From Clostridiales bacterium (GTDB taxonomy: Bacteria > Bacillota > Clostridia > Lachnospirales > Lachnospiraceae): a stretch of 40,895 bases of DNA. Made by a program: the position numbers and the translations under genes. The DNA is taken from the NCBI GenBank assembly GCA_012520815.1, contig JAAYNM010000063.1:1-40895 (forward strand). The letters run 5' to 3'. The notes under the pieces were generated by a model. It saw only the letters and a program-made list of their open reading frames with translations. It had not been told where the DNA came from and searched no databases. Below are positions 33,729-40,895 of this stretch, in pieces (the first letter of the stretch is position 1; every line of letters begins with the position of its first letter).

Positions 33729-36368
33729 CTACTTTGAAAGCTGTTGTAAACGTTCACTTACCTGACTCATCATTTGTTTATATTTTGCTTGTTTTTCCTT
33801 TTCTTCGTTTATCTTAGCTTCTGGTGCCTTGTTTACAAAGTTAGGATTACTAAGCATTCCATCTACTCTAGATATTTCCTTTGCAAGCTTTTCCTGCTCT
33901 TTTTTCAATCTATCAATTTCTTTTTCAATATCTACAAGTTCTGCAAATGGCATATAGATAGTAGCATTTGGTATCATTGTTGATACTGCATCATCATCAA
34001 TTCCTGTCTTATCACTTTGAACTATAACTTCACTTGCATATGAAAGAGTTGCAAAGAATACATTACCCTCTGTGAAAACATCTTTAACATTTTCATCATC
34101 AGATACAACAAATACTTTTGCCTTTTTACTAGGTGCAACGTTCATTTCTGCACGAAGGTTTCTAATATTACGAACTGCTCCTTTGATAATTTCAACACCC
34201 ACTTCTTCTGTCTTAAATGACATACTATCCATATAAACTGGCCACTGCGAAACCATTATTGATTCCTCTGTATCCTGAATAGTAGTAAATATCTCCTCCG
34301 TTACAAACGGCATATATGGATGAAGAAGTTTTAAAGATGTGATTAAAACAGTCTTTAAAGTATATAATGCTGCATTTTTAGTAGTGTCAGCCTCATTGTA
34401 TAAACGTGGCTTAACCATTTCAATATACCAATCACAGAATTCTTCCCAAATAAAGTTATAAATTTTATCTGCTGCCATTCCAATCTCGTATTTTTCAAGG
34501 TTTTCTGTAACATCATGTACTAAATCATTTGCCTTAGATAAAATCCACTTATCTGCATTTGTAAGTTTATCGCTTTCTACCTTCATAATCTCGCCATCCG
34601 GCATATTCATCATAATAAACCTTGATGCATTCCATACCTTGTTAGCAAAATTTCTACTAGCTTCAACTCTTTCCCAATAAAATCTCATATCATTACCCGG
34701 AGCATTACCTGTGATTAATGTAAATCTAAGAGCATCCGCGCCGTATTTGTCTATAACTTCAAGTGGATCTATTCCATTTCCAAGAGATTTACTCATCTTA
34801 CGACCCTGTGAATCCCTTACAAGACCGTGGATAAGAACGGTATCAAATGGAACTTCTCCTGCATGTTCTATACCACTAAAGATCATTCTAGTTACCCAGA
34901 AGAAAATAATATCATATCCTGTAACCAATGTATTTGTTGGGTAGAAATAATCCATTTCTGCAGTCTTATCTGGCCAACCAAGTGTTGAAAATGGCCATAA
35001 CGCTGAAGAGAACCAAGTATCGAGAGTGTCTGGATCTTGTCTCATTGGCTTGCCGCATTTTGGGCATACAGCACTTACATCCTTTGTAACCATCATCTCA
35101 CCACACTCATCACAATAAAATGCAGGAATTTGATGTCCCCACCATAACTGTCTTGAAATACACCAGTCACGAATATTATCTAACCAATGGAAATATGTCT
35201 TGTCAAAATGTTCTGGAACAAACTTCGTCTTTCCTGTTTTCACAGCATCTATTGCTGGCGTAGCAAGAGGTTTCATTTTAACGAACCATTGCTTAGATAC
35301 TCTTGGTTCTACAGTTGTATGACATCTGTAGCATGTACCTACGTTATGGCTATAATCTTCAATTTTAACCAAAGCTCCTTCGGCTTCAAGGTCTTCTACA
35401 ATAACCTTACGAGCATCATATCTATCCATTCCTGCATACTTTGGATAGTCTTCAACTATTTTTGCATCATCTGTCATAACGTTAATAATTTCTAGGTTGT
35501 GACGAAGACCAACTTCAAAATCATTTGGGTCGTGGGCAGGTGTAATCTTAACAACACCAGTACCAAAATCCATATCTACATAGTCATCAGCAACAATAGG
35601 AATTTCTCTATGAACAATAGGAAGTATCACTGTCTTTCCTATCATATCTTTATATCTATCATCATTTGGATTAACCGCAACAGCTGTATCTCCAAGCAAA
35701 GTCTCTGGTCTAGTTGTTGCAAGATTAATATAACCACTACCATCTGATAATTTGTAGCGAAGATGCCAGAAATGTCCTGCCTGATCCTCAAACTCAACTT
35801 CTGCATCTGAAATAGAAGTAAGGCACTTTGGACACCAGTTTATTATCCTTTCCCCACGGTAAATTAAGCCTTTATCATATAATTTAACAAATACTTCCTT
35901 TACTGCCTTATTACAGCCTTCATCCATTGTAAATCTTTCTCTATCCCAATCGCATGATGAACCCATTCTTTTAAGCTGAGAAACAATTCTTCCACCATAC
36001 TGTTTCTTCCACTCCCACGCTCTTTCAAGAAATTTTTCTCTTCCGATATCTTCCTTTGAGATACCTTCTTCTCTCATTGCTTCAACAATCTTTGCTTCTG
36101 TTGCTATAGAAGCATGGTCTGTACCAGGGAGCCATAAAGATTCAAAACCCTGCATTCTTTTAAATCTGATAAGAATGTCCTGCATTGTATTGTCTAGTGC
36201 ATGACCCATATGCAACTGTCCTGTTATATTTGGAGGTGGCATAACAATAGTAAATGGCTTCTTATCTTTATTTACTTCTGCGTGAAAATATTTCTTTTCT
36301 TGCCACTGTGAATAGAGCTTATCTTCTATCTCAGCAGGGTTGTAATTTTTTTCCAGTTCTTTTTTCAT
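33729..36368 (-). CDS. valS: Valyl-tRNA synthetase
   Basis: This class I synthetase charges tRNA-Val. At 879 residues it has the usual size. The HIGH motif appears as HMGH at residues 53-56, the KMSKS motif at 524-528. The CP1 editing domain lies between, with the zinc-knuckle segment CDECGEMM...CPKCGKPM. A C-terminal coiled coil (about 805-875) is typical of ValRS and absent in IleRS. The RBS is GAGGAGA. It is preceded by a T-box leader whose UGGU element fits the discriminator A of tRNA-Val. Confidence 0.97.
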   Translation of the reverse strand: MKKELEKNYNPAEIEDKLYSQWQEKKYFHAEVNKDKKPFTIVMPPPNITGQLHMGHALDNTMQDILIRFKRMQGFESLWLPGTDHASIATEAKIVEAMREEGISKEDIGREKFLERAWEWKKQYGGRIVSQLKRMGSSCDWDRERFTMDEGCNKAVKEVFVKLYDKGLIYRGERIINWCPKCLTSISDAEVEFEDQAGHFWHLRYKLSDGSGYINLATTRPETLLGDTAVAVNPNDDRYKDMIGKTVILPIVHREIPIVADDYVDMDFGTGVVKITPAHDPNDFEVGLRHNLEIINVMTDDAKIVEDYPKYAGMDRYDARKVIVEDLEAEGALVKIEDYSHNVGTCYRCHTTVEPRVSKQWFVKMKPLATPAIDAVKTGKTKFVPEHFDKTYFHWLDNIRDWCISRQLWWGHQIPAFYCDECGEMMVTKDVSAVCPKCGKPMRQDPDTLDTWFSSALWPFSTLGWPDKTAEMDYFYPTNTLVTGYDIIFFWVTRMIFSGIEHAGEVPFDTVLIHGLVRDSQGRKMSKSLGNGIDPLEVIDKYGADALRFTLITGNAPGNDMRFYWERVEASRNFANKVWNASRFIMMNMPDGEIMKVESDKLTNADKWILSKANDLVHDVTENLEKYEIGMAADKIYNFIWEEFCDWYIEMVKPRLYNEADTTKNAALYTLKTVLITSLKLLHPYMPFVTEEIFTTIQDTEESIMVSQWPVYMDSMSFKTEEVGVEIIKGAVRNIRNLRAEMNVAPSKKAKVFVVSDDENVKDVFTEGNVFFATLSYASEVIVQSDKTGIDDDAVSTMIPNATIYMPFAELVDIEKEIDRLKKEQEKLAKEISRVDGMLSNPNFVNKAPEAKINEEKEKQAKYKQMMSQVSERLQQLSK

Positions 36369-36508
36369 GGTATTCTCCTCTTTCTCTTTAAAAATGTATC
36401 ATCGTGCACACCGTACTTGGCATAATCACGTATAGTAGATTTTTCATTTACATGTTGTATGCATCCCCTGAAAGGTTTTTATTTAACGGGGACACTTTCC
36501 TATTACAT

Positions 36509-36755
36509 AAAAAAGCCCTCCACATCAGAGGACTGACGTGAAGGGCGAAATATCGCGGTACCACCTTCATTATGAAGAATCTCATCTTATCCGTAACGAG
36601 GACGACACGTTGCAACCTACTAGCATAAACGTTCAGATACACTGCTCAGAAGCTACCTTCAAATGTTCCTACCATAAGTGATCTTTCAGCCTTTGAATCA
36701 CTCTCTCTTTATGGAGTTGCATTCTACTCCTCTTCGTCATTGCATTTTCTTTTAT
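36509..36755 (-). promoter_or_regulatory. T-box riboswitch controlling valS
   Basis: The minus-strand leader contains the T-box core AAGGTGGTACCGCG (36554-36567). It is followed by a 14-bp terminator stem (36515-36546) with a T-run at 36509-36514, and preceded by Stem I features such as GACGAAGAGGAGTAG and AGAGAG. Uncharged tRNA-Val would pair its ACCA end with UGGU and favour antitermination. A GTA (valine) triplet in CAGTGTATCTGAACG (about 36626-36640) is a plausible specifier; its exact place in the fold was not modelled. The T-box calls for valine control, matching valS. About 140 bases separate the terminator from the valS ATG, with no clear function. Confidence 0.9.
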
Positions 36756-36761
36756 TTCAAC

Positions 36762-36790
36762 AGTTTATGCTTTTAAACATTGTTTGTCAA
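36762..36790 (-). promoter_or_regulatory. Promoter of valS T-box leader
   Basis: A perfect TTGACA (36785-36790) and TAAACT (36762-36767) with a 17-base spacer place transcription start near 36755, exactly at the beginning of the T-box. Confidence 0.75.
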
Positions 36791-36904
36791 GACCCAAAAA
36801 CCATTTCATTGTCAACCTAATGTTTCCCCCACATATAATATAGCATATCAAACCGCTTGTTATTTCTCTTTCCACTAATGATGCCTTAGGCATGAGATTG
36901 AACA

Positions 36905-36938
36905 TAAAAGTAGCACAGGCATGCCTGTGCTACTTTTA
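36905..36938. terminator. Perfect 34-bp palindrome, terminator of carD gene
   Basis: Bases 36905-36938 read the same on both strands, and the RNA folds into a 15-bp stem with a CATG loop. The T-rich ends (ACTTTTA) allow termination in either direction. It lies 10 bases after the stop of the CarD gene. Confidence 0.8.
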
Positions 36939-36947
36939 AACATAACT

Positions 36948-37472
36948 CTAAGATTCAGCGTTTATCTCACTTAAAAGGTTGACTCTTTCAGTTATGACAT
37001 CTTCCATCTCTGATTTCTCTTTACCTATAGCTATAGATAATTCACTGTACAAATTGTCTTCTGCCATTTTAAGGTATCTTTCATCAGTGGTGGTAATCTT
37101 CTTACCCTGAGCAAGTCTTTCCCGCTTTCTTAAATAAAGTGTCTTAATAATTCTTATCCATTCTTTGCTATCACATGTCCTCATAGACTGCTTATATTCA
37201 GACTCTCTAAGTTTTTCATTGATTACACCTAATTGTTCTATCTCAGGTATCTCGTCAATGAGCTTCCATGCTTCTTCACTGGTAAGAATTCTTCTTAATA
37301 CGATTCTGTCATTATCCAATGGACAATACATTGTACTAGTTGTGGAATTCACTGGAGATAGGATATAATATTCTCTCTCTTTATCTATGCCTTCCATATC
37401 AAGACATGTAATTCCTTCAACCTGGCAAACGCCATTTTGTCCATAAACAACGTAATCACCTTTCTCAAACAT
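36948..37472 (-). CDS. CarD family transcriptional regulator
   Basis: This 174-residue protein has the CarD/TRCF RNA-polymerase-interacting domain at its N-terminus (FEKGDYVVYGQNGVCQVEGI; residues 1-65) and an all-helical C-terminal domain. CarD-type proteins bind the RNA polymerase beta subunit and tune promoter opening. The CarD C-terminal tryptophan that wedges into the upstream edge of the bubble has a possible counterpart in KEWIRI near residue 105. The RBS is AAGGAGG. It has its own promoter (37534-37562) and a palindromic terminator, so it is likely a single-gene unit. Confidence 0.88.
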   Translation of the reverse strand: MFEKGDYVVYGQNGVCQVEGITCLDMEGIDKEREYYILSPVNSTTSTMYCPLDNDRIVLRRILTSEEAWKLIDEIPEIEQLGVINEKLRESEYKQSMRTCDSKEWIRIIKTLYLRKRERLAQGKKITTTDERYLKMAEDNLYSELSIAIGKEKSEMEDVITERVNLLSEINAES

Positions 37473-37533
37473 TCTTTTACCTCCTTACATCCAAAAGAAC
37501 CGGAGATTTGTGCTATTATGCGTCATAAATACT

Positions 37534-37562
37534 ATTATAACAGACTTTTACGGAAATTGTAA
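37534..37562 (-). promoter_or_regulatory. Promoter of carD gene
   Basis: A perfect TATAAT (37534-37539) is 17 bases from TTACAA (37557-37562). The leader is about 55 bases. Confidence 0.7.
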
Positions 37563-37601
37563 GTAAAAATTGAGAATGATTACTTTTATTTTTATCTTTG
37601 T

Positions 37602-38597
37602 CTATATTATATATATTCCATGCCTCTCTATATCTGAAATTATTGATTCAAATTCATGGAGGTTTTTGCTCTTTTTAATTTTCTTTGCATATCGCTCGCT
37701 ATCCTCAAATGAAATAATAAGGTATAGCCATATTTCTTTCATTTTAAACATTATGTTTCTCTCACCGTCTAGAGCATCTGTATACTCTCGATACAGGACA
37801 TTATGCATCCCTATAATTTTTTCCTTTGCCTCTTTACTAGTAAACTTAGAAATCCCCTTTTGATTAGAATGACAATCTGTGTTAGATAAAATCTCCTCTA
37901 CAAGAGTTGGCCTAGAAAGTAATCCTCTACCTATCATAACTGTATTAATATCTGGAAATCTATTACAAATATTTTTGTAGCTGTCTACATTTACAATATC
38001 ACCGTTATAACATAAAGGAAATTCACAGTGTGATACTGCATATTGAAATGAGTCCAGGTTGACATTTTCCCTATAATAATCTTGCCTTGTTCGTGGATGT
38101 ATAATAAGTTCATACACTGGATACTTTTCATATACTTCTAATATCTCTGAAAATTCATCATGACTAAAATAACCTGTCCTAGTTTTAATTGATATTTTTA
38201 AGTTTGGATTTGATTGATTTATCCCGTTGTAAATCCCGTCTAGACATCTATCCAAACTGTCTAAATCCCGAAGCATTCCAGCTCCCTTGTTTTTAGCTGT
38301 TACTGTTCCAGAAGGACAACCAATATTTATATTTATCTCATCATAACCAAGATTTGATACTTCCCTTGCAGCCATTACAAAGTCATCTGCTTTATTTCCC
38401 AGTAATTGAGGAACCAAATAAATCCCAGAGTTGTTTTCTGGGATTATATCTTTAAATTCTTTCATCTTTAATACCCCACTACTGCTAGTGGATAAAAAGG
38501 GTGAAAAATATTTGTCAATATGATGAAAGTATTTGTTATACGCGTTTCTATAGATATATCTGCCCATACCTTCCATGGGTGCAAAATAAAATTTCAT
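37602..38597 (-). CDS. tRNA-dihydrouridine synthase family protein
   Basis: This flavoenzyme reduces uridines to dihydrouridine in tRNA D-loops, using FMN and NADPH. The 331-residue protein has the FMN-binding APMEGMG start, the catalytic Cys94 in NIGCPSGTVTAKNKGAG, the KTRTGYFSHDEF segment and IHPRTRQDYY, then the FMN-phosphate site GRGLLSRP. The unusual APMEG in place of APM(A/S)GVTD marks a variant subgroup, so the tRNA position it modifies cannot be told. The RBS is GGAGGT about 10 bases upstream. It ends near the carD promoter region and appears to be transcribed alone. Confidence 0.9.
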   Translation of the reverse strand: MKFYFAPMEGMGRYIYRNAYNKYFHHIDKYFSPFLSTSSSGVLKMKEFKDIIPENNSGIYLVPQLLGNKADDFVMAAREVSNLGYDEININIGCPSGTVTAKNKGAGMLRDLDSLDRCLDGIYNGINQSNPNLKISIKTRTGYFSHDEFSEILEVYEKYPVYELIIHPRTRQDYYRENVNLDSFQYAVSHCEFPLCYNGDIVNVDSYKNICNRFPDINTVMIGRGLLSRPTLVEEILSNTDCHSNQKGISKFTSKEAKEKIIGMHNVLYREYTDALDGERNIMFKMKEIWLYLIISFEDSERYAKKIKKSKNLHEFESIISDIERHGIYII

Positions 38598-38769
38598 TTG
38601 TCCATTACCTCCGCATTTAAAATTTCTTTGGTATAGTCTTTTGTAATAGATTTATATTTATGCCATATTACACAATTCAAATATAATACAAAGTTTACCA
38701 TCAAAGGGATTAATATTCAATTTAACGCTTAATTTTGATAACATTTTTACACACGTTGAGGTTTTAATA

Positions 38770-38804
38770 TAAAAAAGAGATGCTACTTTTGGAGTAGCAC
38801 CTCT
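38770..38804 (-). terminator. Intrinsic terminator 3' of a gene ghost
   Basis: In minus-strand RNA an 11-bp stem AGAGGTGCTAC/GTAGCATCTCT with a 7-base loop is followed by six Ts. It lies 20 bases after the stop of the ghost frame (38824-38946) and 168 bases after the adh stop. The remaining part of 38598-38769 is AT-rich with no gene visible. Confidence 0.85.
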
Positions 38805-38823
38805 AATGTGTGGTTGTATGAAT

Positions 38824-38946
38824 TTAGTTATATCCATTGTAGAACGATGTTGTGTTTACATATTTGTATGAACCGTAAACGTCTACCCCATACCTTGCAT
38901 TTGAATAAAATTTTGAGTTAGATAGATTAATCCGAGAATATTCTAG
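38824..38946 (-). pseudogene. Possible 3' remnant of a lost surface-type gene
   Basis: A 40-codon open frame has no start codon and ends in TAA 20 bases before a terminator. Its content is protein-like (SKFYSNARYGVDVYGSY, then TTSFYNGYN), rich in Tyr, Asn and Ser, like the ends of secreted or wall-bound proteins. It begins 25 bases after the adh stop codon. I do not recognise a family. The placement of stop and terminator suggests the tail of a gene whose body was deleted. Confidence 0.35.
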
Positions 38947-38971
38947 TCAAAATTATTAAGGGATAAATTTA

Positions 38972-40024
38972 CTAATCAATAAAAACTACTGGTTTAATTA
39001 AATCTGCTGGTTTTTGATCCATAAGCATAAATGCTTCTTCAATCTTGTCAAAACCATGGAATGTATGAGTAATTAATTTAGTTGTGTCAACTCTGCCATA
39101 TTTAACTATATTAAGCATCTTTTCAATTCTTAATGCGCCTCCTGGGCAGAAACCTCCACGAATGTCTTTATTTGCCATTCCAAGTCCCCATATATATGCT
39201 GGCATCGCCAATACTTCTGTAGGATCAAAGAAATTAACATTTGCAACTACTCCACCTGGTTTAACCATAGTAACTGCTTGAGCAAAAGTTTCCTGATTCC
39301 CACCAGCTATAATTGCACGGTCAACGCCCTTAGGGCAAAGTGCCATAACCTGCTGCACAATATCGCCTTCCTTGTAGCTGATAACATCAGTAGCACCATA
39401 TTCTCTAGCAATCTTTACGCAGTTAGGTCTAGTACCAACGACCATAATTCTACCTGCGCCTCTTAGCTTTGCACCTGCAACAGCCATAAGACCAACAGGA
39501 CCAATACCAATTACAACTACTGTGTCACCAAATTGAACATCTGCCAATTCAACACCATGGAAACCTGTTGACATCATATCAACCACCATTAAAGCAGCTT
39601 CTGGTTTCATACCTTCTGGAAGCATAACTAGATTTGCGTCTGCTTGATTAACGTGGAAAAACTCAGCCATAACACCATCTTTTGAACCCAAAAACTTAAA
39701 ACTAGCTGTGAGACCGGAATCATGTGCATTATATTCGCCCTGTACGGTTGGTTGCATCCAATCAGGAGTAGTACAAGGAACTACTACTTTATCACCTGGC
39801 TTAAATCGTGTAACCATATCTCCAACTTCAACAATTTCTCCAATAGCTTCGTGACCCAGAATAAGATTCTTTTTAGGACCAATTCCTCCGTGTAATGCGT
39901 GCGTGTCAGAAGAACAAGGTGCTAGTGCAATTGGTTTTACAATTGCGTCCATCGGTCCAGCAACTGGCTTTTCTTTCTCCATCCATCCTGGTTGATTTAC
40001 TGCTAACATTCCAAAACCTTTCAT
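38972..40024 (-). CDS. NADP-dependent secondary-alcohol (isopropanol) dehydrogenase
   Basis: This zinc-dependent medium-chain dehydrogenase of 350 residues interconverts secondary alcohols and ketones, e.g. isopropanol and acetone. It closely follows the Clostridium beijerinckii/Thermoanaerobacter enzyme pattern (MKGFGMLAVNQPGWMEKEKP start). The catalytic-zinc ligands are visible as Cys37, His58 and Asp149 (VVDMMSTGFHG). The structural zinc lobe is absent, as in that subgroup. The Rossmann motif GIGPVG is followed by GTRP, whose Arg matches the NADP 2'-phosphate site; the reference Ser is Thr here. The RBS is AAAGGAG, and a good promoter lies at 40127-40155. It is transcribed alone. Confidence 0.9.
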   Translation of the reverse strand: MKGFGMLAVNQPGWMEKEKPVAGPMDAIVKPIALAPCSSDTHALHGGIGPKKNLILGHEAIGEIVEVGDMVTRFKPGDKVVVPCTTPDWMQPTVQGEYNAHDSGLTASFKFLGSKDGVMAEFFHVNQADANLVMLPEGMKPEAALMVVDMMSTGFHGVELADVQFGDTVVVIGIGPVGLMAVAGAKLRGAGRIMVVGTRPNCVKIAREYGATDVISYKEGDIVQQVMALCPKGVDRAIIAGGNQETFAQAVTMVKPGGVVANVNFFDPTEVLAMPAYIWGLGMANKDIRGGFCPGGALRIEKMLNIVKYGRVDTTKLITHTFHGFDKIEEAFMLMDQKPADLIKPVVFID

Positions 40025-40126
40025 ATTAAATCTCCTTTATTTTTAAATTTTGAATACAAATATTTTGCATTCTTTGATTAATATTTCAAAAGTAAAAAAT
40101 ATCTTCCTTGATTTTATATCATATAG

Positions 40127-40155
40127 ATTATACATCATAGAATGTTTTTTGTCTA
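40127..40155 (-). promoter_or_regulatory. Promoter of adh gene
   Basis: A perfect TATAAT (40127-40132) lies 17 bases from TAGACA (40150-40155), five of six matches. The leader is about 95 bases, AT-rich, with no clear hairpin. Confidence 0.7.
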
Positions 40156-40230
40156 TAAATCATGTACATTTTGTCATAACAAAATAAGTTTATTCGGATT
40201 TTATTGTCACATTTTTACAATTTTTAAACA

Positions 40231-40439
40231 CTCCTGTTTACACTGACATAACGTATATACATGTTCTTAACGAAGGCTGGACTTATCTAGCATCAGTTAT
40301 GGACTTATATGATAGAAAAATCATTGGTTATTCATATGGTAAAAATATGACCACCGAATTAGCTATGAAAGCAGTTGAAAATGCATGTATTAATGTCATG
40401 CAGAGAAAAAAGTTCAACTTTTTGTGTCCAAAGTATTGA
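40231..40439 (+). pseudogene. IS3-family transposase remnant (OrfB integrase core)
   Basis: The plus-strand frame from about 40231 encodes a piece of an IS3-type DDE integrase core. It has TDITYI with the first catalytic Asp, then GWTYLASVMDLYDRKIIGY and MTTELAMKAVENACIN. After about 50 residues it jumps to the extreme 3' end (KKFNFLCPKY, stop at 40437). The other two catalytic acidic residues and the front of the gene are missing. This is a degraded insertion sequence with two deletions. Confidence 0.75.
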
Positions 40440-40449
40440 CATAGGTCCA
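40419..40449 (+). mobile_element. Right inverted-repeat end of the IS3-type element
   Basis: The sequence starting TTTTTGTGTCCAAAG and ending GACATAGGTCCA has the look of IS3-group right ends, which typically finish in CA. The transposase remnant stops inside it. No matching left end is visible in the window, so the element is incomplete. Confidence 0.5.
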
Positions 40450-40590
40450 AACGGAAACGGTCCGGGAAAAAGCCAGATCAGCAAATGGAAGAAAAATTAT
40501 TTTAAGTTATCTCCAACTATTGCAGATGAAAAAGGAATAGTAAAGAATGCAAAAGCGTTATTGGAACAGGGAGGTTTTATAGTAGAATAA
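40450..40590 (+). pseudogene. 3' fragment of an unrecognised gene at the IS border
   Basis: A 46-residue open frame directly follows the IS right end and has no credible start or RBS of its own. It contains GPGKSQISKWKKNYF and ADEKGIVKNAKALLEQGGF, which read like the C-terminal end of a real protein. I do not recognise the family. It was probably cut by the insertion. The promoter of the next gene lies 20 bases further on. Confidence 0.4.
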
Positions 40591-40609
40591 TTAAAAAATC
40601 AATATATTA

Positions 40610-40638
40610 TTGTATGGCATATCTATTTTTGTTATAAT
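40610..40638 (+). promoter_or_regulatory. Promoter of the PF06541 gene
   Basis: TTGTAT (40610-40615), 17 bases and a perfect TATAAT (40633-40638) lie about 36 bases before the ATG. Confidence 0.75.
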
Positions 40639-40674
40639 GTCATAAATGAAATACGAACAGAAAAGAGGATGAAT

Positions 40675-40895
40675 ATGCCAGTCTCATTTTACGAGGTATC
40701 ATGGATATTTGTAATTTTTGCATTTTTAGGATGGTGTACAGAAGTAGCTTATGCAACTCTAAAAACAAGAAAATTTGTAAACCGGGGATTTTTAAATGGA
40801 CCTGTGTGTCCAATTTACGGCTTTGGTGTTCTGGTGGTAATTCTTGTATTAACCCCATTAAAGCATAGAATTCTAATTTTACTTGCAGGCTCCAT
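40675..40895 (+). CDS. PF06541 putative ABC-transporter-type membrane protein (partial)
   Basis: The first 73 codons of a gene that runs off the window. The N-terminus shows a membrane helix with FLGWCTEVAYATL, followed by the family signature FVNRGFLNGPVCPIYGFG and a second helix. This is typical of the putative ABC transporter permease family (CmpB-like, PF06541), whose function is unknown. ATG 40675 has GAGG 6 bases upstream; an in-frame ATG two codons earlier has no room for an RBS. The open frame on the opposite strand is a shadow. Confidence 0.8.
   Translation, partial: MPVSFYEVSWIFVIFAFLGWCTEVAYATLKTRKFVNRGFLNGPVCPIYGFGVLVVILVLTPLKHRILILLAGS

Noticed and set aside
36448..36642. 64-codon minus-strand open frame upstream of valS
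   Set aside because: It covers the T-box core and terminator, so it is a structural RNA and not a coding sequence.
40640..40858. 72-codon minus-strand frame at the window end
   Set aside because: It is antisense to a clear PF06541 coding start with its own promoter and RBS, and has no RBS of its own.

Overview
The window looks like a chromosomal stretch from a low-GC Gram-positive anaerobe of the class Clostridia, most likely Lachnospiraceae. I infer this from protein families and gene order, not from a search. The evidence is the tig-clpP-clpX-engB cluster, rho-rpmE-DUF1385-prmC-prfA, a T-box in front of valS, a DUF4364 regulator, folC followed by a tiny gene and a TPR protein, a CarD-type regulator, and very AT-rich intergenic DNA. 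Most of it is core genome on the minus strand. The plus strand carries hslO, a PIG-L deacetylase, a malic enzyme/radical SAM/DUF4364 group, one tRNA-Leu and the partial last gene.

Layout. 1-4.7 kb: the redox chaperone Hsp33 overlaps tail to tail with a large YfhO-type membrane protein, which is divergent from a membrane-anchored PIG-L deacetylase. 4.7-9.9 kb: a cold-shock protein, a MutS-like ATPase, ClpB with a promoter embedded in a CIRCE operator, and a membrane-anchored Mrr-type nuclease domain. 9.9-13.7 kb: a compact operon with a YvyF-like zinc-ribbon protein, a class I aminotransferase, HisC and a DUF368/PopT undecaprenyl-phosphate translocase. 13.7-14.8 kb: a decapitated NUDIX remnant, a Dabb protein, and an intergenic element made of two 118-bp direct repeats plus an inverted partial copy that touches the prfA stop codon. 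14.8-20 kb: rho, rpmE, DUF1385, prmC and prfA, coupling transcription termination, translation termination and release-factor methylation. 20.2-22.9 kb: malic enzyme, TIGR01212 radical SAM protein and DUF4364. 22.9-27 kb: the trigger factor/ClpP/ClpX/EngB proteostasis cluster. 27-28.8 kb: a lipoprotein with a repeat-rich linker, a DJ-1/PfpI protein and tRNA-Leu(TAG) with clear promoter and terminator. 28.8-33.6 kb: a truncated STAS remnant, a zinc-ribbon/TPR membrane protein, a 47-residue gene, folC and a FapA-like DUF342 protein. 33.7-38.6 kb: valS with its T-box leader, CarD and a tRNA-dihydrouridine synthase. 38.6-40.9 kb: a region of decay and turnover holding a 3' gene ghost with a terminator, a secondary-alcohol dehydrogenase, an IS3-family transposase remnant with its right end, a truncated unknown gene and the start of a PF06541 membrane protein.

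I did not find a clear novel defence, secretion or biosynthetic system. The most interesting signals are the 118-bp repeat element at prfA, several gene remnants that leave regulatory signals behind, the structured hslO leader, the dyad over the promoter of the MutS-like gene, the Rho low-complexity insertion, and the four-gene operon ending in PopT. Several annotated starts are moved downstream from the longest open frame because a good Shine-Dalgarno sequence, a promoter or family alignment favours the shorter form. Each case is stated in its entry.
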